Part shown: piece by piece, positions 23,168 to 26,742 of the stretch
Position numbering within the stretch: position 1 is the first letter of the stretch
How the letters are laid out: every line of letters starts with the position of its first letter
Assembly (NCBI GenBank): GCA_045807945.1
Contig: JBJMGI010000032.1
Coordinates: 1 to 26,742 of the forward strand
Direction of reading: 5' to 3'
Origin: CAVQGF01 sp045807945
GTDB lineage: Bacteria > Acidobacteriota > Terriglobia > Terriglobales > Acidobacteriaceae
Length of the DNA: 26,742 nt
Notes under the pieces: generated by a model
Database searches by the model: none
The model's input: only the letters and a program-made list of their open reading frames with translations
Told to the model about the DNA's origin: nothing
Position numbers and translations under genes: made by a program

Positions 23168-23740
23168 TCAGCGTAGTTGCAGGTCCTGATTCAGGCGGAA
23201 CGTCATCTCCGATTCGGCCGGGATGTTGATGTTCTTGCCCTTAGTCAGAGTCTGCGCTCCGGCGCCTGCTGCGCCGCCGGCCAAAGCACCAATAGCCGCA
23301 CCTTTGCCGCCGCCTGCGATGGCGCCGATCAGCGTGCCTGCGAGTGCTCCGCCGCCAACATACTTCGCGGTGCGCTTGTTCTTGCCGACGCCTTCTTTAC
23401 CGCCACCGCTCTGGGCGACGCTGTTCGAGGCGACCGTGTACCGATGTCCGTTGATGGTCAGGGACTTCAATCCGAGCGCGACCTCATTGGCCGAGGCACC
23501 TTTGGCCGCGACCAGAGTCGCACGCGAACCCTTCGGGATCACGACATTGCCGTTGGCATCGGTGACGTCCTGGCTGACACTGGCCTGGTAGGTGTGTCCG
23601 GCGCTCGCCGAAGTCGCCTGAATGTTTTCGTCGTTACGAAGCCTGATCTCACTGCCGCTGGGCACCACTTTCGTTGCCGCCGCGAACATCGCGATCGCGA
23701 ACATCAAAACGAGTGCGCTGCTTACATAAGCCTTCCGCAT
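23168..23740 (-). CDS. Exported glycine-zipper protein, unknown function
   Basis: A 190-residue protein with an N-terminal signal peptide (residues 1-22, ending FAAAT). It has a middle domain containing VVIPKGSRATLV, which resembles the beta-rich domain of some envelope or secretion proteins. A glycine zipper follows at residues 128-162 (GGGALAGTLIGAIAGG, then GAAIGALAGGAAGAG), which can insert into membranes or oligomerise. The C-terminus returns to a beta-type segment (EMTFRLNQDLQL). The start is well supported by AAGGAG 6 nt upstream. A hairpin with an A6 loop lies just before that site. It is probably an envelope protein; I cannot name it. Confidence 0.85.
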   Translation of the reverse strand: MRKAYVSSALVLMFAIAMFAAATKVVPSGSEIRLRNDENIQATSASAGHTYQASVSQDVTDANGNVVIPKGSRATLVAAKGASANEVALGLKSLTINGHRYTVASNSVAQSGGGKEGVGKNKRTAKYVGGGALAGTLIGAIAGGGKGAAIGALAGGAAGAGAQTLTKGKNINIPAESEMTFRLNQDLQLR

Positions 23741-23752
23741 AACTGCTCCTTG

Positions 23753-23770
23753 CAGCTCTTTTTTGAGCTG
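23753..23770 (-). promoter_or_regulatory. Hairpin directly upstream of a ribosome binding site
   Basis: On the minus strand CAGCTC-A6-GAGCTG forms a 6-bp hairpin that ends 2 nt before the AAGGAG of the glycine-zipper gene. It could stabilise the mRNA 5' end or affect initiation. The remainder of the 23741-23871 gap shows nothing definite. Confidence 0.35.
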
Positions 23771-23871
23771 AATCTCTTTATCAGTGAGAACTCGCGCCAG
23801 CGTGGCAGGTTGGCTGGAAAGCAGTGTTCATGCTGGTTTGAGTGCTGCTGGAGGACGCGGAAGCGCGGCGC

Positions 23872-24240
23872 CTACTGCCGTTTTTGGCGATTCAGCCCTA
23901 AAGGCCCTGAAAAGTTTGGCGGCTCGTAGTCTGGTGCACATTCCCGCAACTTTGGTGGGGCAGAGTTGATCGCCCAGATCGCGACGACAAAGAAGATCGG
24001 AATGGTGCCGATGAACGAAGCGAAAAACAGACTCGAACCTCGAAATCCGAGGCCGTAGCAAAGCAGAATCGAGATGACAACGGTTGTCCAAAATAAGAAT
24101 TGCGAATACCAGCGCGAAACGTATAGATAGCGACCACAACAGGGGCTACGAAATGGTTCATCTATCCGCACGTCTCTCCTGCTGATGAGCGTCTTGCAAA
24201 ACGGGCAAGGAATAGACGGTCCGGTCCTGCGCTCAGACAA
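23872..24240 (-). CDS. Zinc-ribbon membrane protein, unknown function
   Basis: A 122-residue protein starting with a zinc-ribbon-like module (C12-P-F-C15 and, 18 residues later, C34-C35-G-R-Y), followed by two membrane helices at about residues 47-64 and 69-93. The C-terminal tail is Pro-rich. I place the start at TTG 24240. GAGG lies 6 nt upstream, and the TTG overlaps the last codons of the aminotransferase gene (TTGTCTGA). A longer reading frame to 24378 would run antiparallel in function to that gene's own coding frame. Translation is probably coupled to the aminotransferase. It resembles small membrane proteins with an N-terminal Cys ribbon; no function is known to me. Confidence 0.7.
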   Translation of the reverse strand: MSERRTGPSIPCPFCKTLISRRDVRIDEPFRSPCCGRYLYVSRWYSQFLFWTTVVISILLCYGLGFRGSSLFFASFIGTIPIFFVVAIWAINSAPPKLRECAPDYEPPNFSGPLGLNRQKRQ

Positions 24241-25636
24241 CGCTGGCCTCGAGTATCGCCTCTTTAACTTGCGCGACCGCCCACTCGATCTCGCTGGCAG
24301 TGATGACCGCCGGTGGCGAGATGAGCATGTGGTCGCCATTCGAGCCGTCCACAGAACCCTGCATCGGATAAACGACAACGCCGCGCTTCATGCATGCGGC
24401 TGAGACCGAAGCAGAAAATTTCTTTTCCGGCGCGAATGGCGTGCGCGAGTGCTTATCCGCCACGAACTCCACCGCCCAAAGCAGGCCGATTCCGCGCACA
24501 TCGCCGACATGTGCAACATCAGAAAGCTTGCGCAACTCGGTGCGCAGCTTGTGTCCGGGAGTTTCCTTCGCGTCTCTCTTGTCATCAGAGACGCCGCGCC
24601 GATCTGAAGTTGCGGCGAAGACCAACTCATCATTCTTGATCTTGCGGAGGACAGCGCGGCCTGCTGCGAGCGCGGTCGGGTGCGCGCTGTAGGTGAATCC
24701 GTGCACCAGCGAGCCACTTCCTTTGGCGATCGCATCCACTACTTTGGCGTCGGCGATAACAGCGCCGAGCGGCGCGTATCCGCTGGCGATGCCTTTTGCC
24801 GCGCAGATAATGTCCGGCGACCACTCGCCACTGCTCCAATGCTCGTATGCGAAGTTGCGTCCGGTGCGCCCCATGCCGGTCATCACTTCATCGCAGATCA
24901 GCAAGATCTTGTGACGACGCGCGATGCCGGCGATGTCGCGCAAGTATCCCGCGGGAGGAACCACCGCGCCGAGAGTCGCGCCGCTCGCTGGTTCGAAGAT
25001 GAACGCGGCGGCCTCACCTTCGCATGACTTGATAGCGTCGTCGAGTTCTTGTGCGAGTTTGTGCGCGCACTTCGCGCAACCGTCGGTGCAGTGATAAGGG
25101 CAGCGGTACGCGTACGGCGAGTTGATCTTGATGGAGTCGCGCAACATCGGTAGGTAGATCTCGCGGCGAAGCAGGTTGCCGCTGACCGCCATAGCACCGA
25201 ACGTCGCACCGTGATAACTCTGGCGACGGCTGATGACGCGGTGCCGCTTGGTCTCGCCGATCTCGACCTGATATTGACGCGCGAGCTTCAGCGCGGTCTC
25301 GACTGCCTCCGAACCGCCGCTGGTGAAGAAGACGGCTCCCCCGCGGAAATTCTCCCCGGCGAAGTCGAGGACCTCACGCGCGAACTCTTCACCTACTTCA
25401 GTGTGGAACTGCGAGCCGTGTACGTACTCGAGCTTAGCGGCTTGTGCCGCCATTGCCTCTCCGACCTCCTTCACCCCGTGGCCGATGAAGTTGACGACGG
25501 CCGAGCCGCAGAAGTCGAGGTACTTCTTTCCCGCAGCGTCGTACAGCCACACGCCTTCGCCGCGCACCGCTTGCGGGTACACCTTGGCAAACGAGCGCGG
25601 GAAGAGCGCAGAGCGTGAAGCTTGTGCAGTGGACAC
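24233..25636 (-). CDS. Class III PLP-dependent aminotransferase
   Basis: A 467-residue fold-type I omega/diamino-type aminotransferase. The PLP-binding sequence has D249-E250 (CDEVMTGMGRTG) and the Schiff-base lysine K281 (AAKGIASGYAPLGAV). The phosphate-binding SGGSEAVETALKLAR is near residue 106. Substrate is uncertain: BioA-like, 4-aminobutyrate-like and beta-alanine-like enzymes share these motifs, and no biotin genes are nearby. Two oddities: four cysteines at 179, 183, 187 and 190 (RCPYHCTDGCAKC), and a charged insert SDRRGVSDDKRDAKETPG near residue 345. The start is GTG with TATAAT exactly 6 nt upstream, implying a leaderless mRNA. Confidence 0.92.
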   Translation of the reverse strand: MSTAQASRSALFPRSFAKVYPQAVRGEGVWLYDAAGKKYLDFCGSAVVNFIGHGVKEVGEAMAAQAAKLEYVHGSQFHTEVGEEFAREVLDFAGENFRGGAVFFTSGGSEAVETALKLARQYQVEIGETKRHRVISRRQSYHGATFGAMAVSGNLLRREIYLPMLRDSIKINSPYAYRCPYHCTDGCAKCAHKLAQELDDAIKSCEGEAAAFIFEPASGATLGAVVPPAGYLRDIAGIARRHKILLICDEVMTGMGRTGRNFAYEHWSSGEWSPDIICAAKGIASGYAPLGAVIADAKVVDAIAKGSGSLVHGFTYSAHPTALAAGRAVLRKIKNDELVFAATSDRRGVSDDKRDAKETPGHKLRTELRKLSDVAHVGDVRGIGLLWAVEFVADKHSRTPFAPEKKFSASVSAACMKRGVVVYPMQGSVDGSNGDHMLISPPAVITASEIEWAVAQVKEAILEASVV

Positions 25637-25642
25637 GCAGGG

Positions 25643-25648
25643 ATTATA
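25643..25648 (-). promoter_or_regulatory. -10 element for a leaderless aminotransferase transcript
   Basis: Perfect TATAAT on the minus strand, 6 nt before the GTG start. A TTGATG (25668-25673) with a 19-nt spacer could be the -35. It overlaps the -10 of the divergent microprotein gene. Confidence 0.6.
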
Positions 25649-25664
25649 AACATCGCGCCTCTGT

Positions 25665-25670
25665 TAACAT
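25665..25670 (+). promoter_or_regulatory. -10 element for the microprotein-dut transcript
   Basis: TAACAT ends 7 nt before the ATG at 25678 with no ribosome binding site. It overlaps the -35 region of the divergent aminotransferase promoter. Confidence 0.35.
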
Positions 25671-25677
25671 CAAATTT

Positions 25678-25836
25678 ATGAAGGATGTTTTGCGCAAGAA
25701 GGAGCTATTCGACCGCAACCGCTACGGCATTACTCCGGAAGCAGTGGAGGCCAGCAAGCGACGCATCAAGCGCGCCGCGATCGGGATCCTGCTACTCATC
25801 CTTGCGGTACTGTGGACTGTCTTTCGCTCACGCTGA
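25678..25836 (+). CDS. One-helix membrane microprotein, unknown function
   Basis: A 52-residue protein with a charged N-terminal half (KDVLRKKELFDRNRYG) and a single hydrophobic helix near the C-terminus (AAIGILLLILAVLWTVF), ending in RSR. The topology suggests the N-terminus stays in the cytoplasm. I choose ATG 25678 over an in-frame upstream ATG at 25615, which lies inside the divergent gene. It is followed after 10 nt by dut, so the two are probably co-transcribed. I do not recognise a family. Confidence 0.6.
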   Translation: MKDVLRKKELFDRNRYGITPEAVEASKRRIKRAAIGILLLILAVLWTVFRSR

Positions 25837-25846
25837 CCCCGAACCC

Positions 25847-26275
25847 ATGCTAAAAGTGCAACTACTCTCATCTGGCGCGACGGCGCCGACGGTCGCGCAT
25901 CCCGGCGAAGACCTGGGGTACGACCTCTATGCTTCCGAATCCGTGACCCTCGCTGCGAAAGGTAACGCGGTTGTGCCGACGGGAGTCGCAATCGAGTGCA
26001 CATCGAACGGGAAGCCAATGGGGTGCCTGCTCCGCGACCGCTCTTCATTAGCGCTCAAACGGCTGGCGATCCTGGCGGGGGTGATTGACGCCGGCTATCG
26101 CGGGGAGATCAAAATCCTGATGGAGAACCTGGGCGAGCAGCCCTACACGATCCGTGCAGGCGACAAGATCGCCAACATGATCCCGCATGCGGTGCTGACC
26201 GCGGAAGTGGAAGTGGTGGCGGACCTCGCGGAATCGAAGCGCAAGGCGGGCGGGTTCGGGTCGAGCGGAAAGTAG
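25847..26275 (+). CDS. dut: dUTP diphosphatase (trimeric)
   Basis: This enzyme hydrolyses dUTP to dUMP and pyrophosphate, preventing uracil incorporation into DNA and feeding thymidylate synthesis. It has 142 residues, usual for the homotrimeric family. All five motifs are visible: GYDLYASE, RDRSSLA, GVIDAGYRGEI, GDKIANMI and RKAGGFGSSGK; the last normally folds over the active site of a neighbouring subunit. The start is the ATG at 25847, since the longer open frame overlaps the upstream gene. There is no ribosome binding site, so it is probably translated by coupling to the microprotein gene. Confidence 0.95.
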   Translation: MLKVQLLSSGATAPTVAHPGEDLGYDLYASESVTLAAKGNAVVPTGVAIECTSNGKPMGCLLRDRSSLALKRLAILAGVIDAGYRGEIKILMENLGEQPYTIRAGDKIANMIPHAVLTAEVEVVADLAESKRKAGGFGSSGK

Positions 26276-26325
26276 ATTCGCGCGGGTCGAGAACCAGCGC
26301 GCTCGAGGACGTGTGCGCCTCCATC

Positions 26326-26331
26326 TATAAT
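26326..26331 (+). promoter_or_regulatory. -10 element for a leaderless tyrS transcript
   Basis: Perfect TATAAT ends 6 nt before the tyrS ATG, with no ribosome binding site between them. The spacing is the same as at the aminotransferase gene. Confidence 0.6.
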
Positions 26332-26337
26332 CAGCCC

Positions 26338-26742
26338 ATGCCGAACTTTGCGCCGGTAGACGAGCAGCTCGCGTACATAAAAAAGGGCTCGGCGGAGATC
26401 ATCCGCGAGGCCGAGCTGCGCGAGAAACTGGAAAAATCGCGCGCTGCGGGCAAGCCGCTGCGCGTGAAAGCCGGCTTCGATCCGACCGCGCCCGACCTGC
26501 ACCTGGGACACACCGTTCTCATTCGAAAGCTGAAACATTTCCAAGACCTTGGGCACACCGTCATCTTCCTGATCGGTGATTTCACCGGACTGATCGGCGA
26601 TCCCACGGGGCGCAACACGACGCGTCCGCCGCTCACGCGCGAAGAGATCGAGAAGAACGCCGAAACCTACAAGACGCAGGTGTTCAAGATCCTGGATGAA
26701 AAGAAAACCGTGGTGGATTTCAACTCGCGGTGGTTTTCGCCA
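26338..26742 (+). CDS. tyrS: Tyrosyl-tRNA synthetase, 3'-truncated by the window edge
   Basis: This class I synthetase charges tRNA-Tyr. The first 135 residues are present. The catalytic fold is shown by KAGFDPTAPDLHLGH, with the HIGH-type motif read as HLGH, followed by LIGDFTGLIGDP. The long N-terminal helix before the HIGH region and the sequence around it fit the second (TyrZ-like) group of bacterial enzymes better than E. coli TyrS; this is by eye. The KMSKS loop and the tRNA-binding domain lie beyond the window. ATG 26338 is the first start after the TATAAT. Confidence 0.94.
   Translation, partial: MPNFAPVDEQLAYIKKGSAEIIREAELREKLEKSRAAGKPLRVKAGFDPTAPDLHLGHTVLIRKLKHFQDLGHTVIFLIGDFTGLIGDPTGRNTTRPPLTREEIEKNAETYKTQVFKILDEKKTVVDFNSRWFSP

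Noticed and set aside
1..26742. Mobile elements, CRISPR arrays, tRNA or rRNA genes
   Set aside because: No transposase, integrase, regularly spaced repeats, T-loop signatures or rRNA-like tracts were seen anywhere in the window.

Overview
The window is a gene-dense, GC-rich bacterial chromosome segment. It has no phage, insertion-sequence, CRISPR, rRNA or tRNA signal that I can see. The gene complement (TrmFO, DinG-type helicase, two small DUF6496-like proteins, a B12-type radical SAM enzyme, a glycine-zipper exported protein) and several promoters placed directly on start codons suggest an Acidobacteriota-like (Koribacter/Terriglobia-type) genome. That assignment is inference from content and style, because there is no rRNA to confirm it.

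Layout. 1-2.2 kb: 3' part of clpB, then a small two-helix membrane protein and a bidirectional terminator. 2.5-3.8 kb: a pirin-type cupin (minus) diverging from two tandem Lys/Arg-rich DUF6496-like genes. 3.8-6.8 kb: a PBP4-type D-Ala-D-Ala carboxypeptidase converging on a Cys-rich small protein and a DUF488 gene, then a cytochrome c lipoprotein. 6.8-9.5 kb: lipA, a GNAT acetyltransferase and trmFO in one run, converging on der. 11-13.9 kb: a DinG/XPD-type helicase and folP, converging on a class A penicillin-binding protein (minus) and an S41-family protein (minus). 17.5-18.5 kb: a structured leader with a terminator in front of a UPF0126/TRIC-type channel gene. 18.7-21.6 kb: a nucleotide-sugar epimerase overlapping a B12-binding-type radical SAM gene, then a PilZ protein. 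21.7-25.6 kb (all minus): RhlE-type helicase, glycine-zipper exported protein, zinc-ribbon membrane protein, class III aminotransferase. 25.7 kb to the end: a one-helix microprotein, dut, and the 5' part of tyrS.

Most of the region is housekeeping: protein disaggregation, cell wall, lipoate, tRNA modification, ribosome assembly GTPase, folate, dUTP removal. Two items stand out. First, the 5' leader of the UPF0126 gene has the arrangement of a transcriptional riboswitch: a consensus promoter, a roughly 100-nt domain closed by a 7-bp helix, a perfect 8-bp antiterminator that competes with that helix, and an intrinsic terminator. I do not recognise the aptamer. Second, the S41 (C-terminal processing peptidase) homologue beside the penicillin-binding protein has lost both the catalytic Ser and the catalytic Lys, so it is probably a pseudoprotease. 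Several genes also show a -10 hexamer 6-8 nt before the start codon, which implies leaderless mRNAs.
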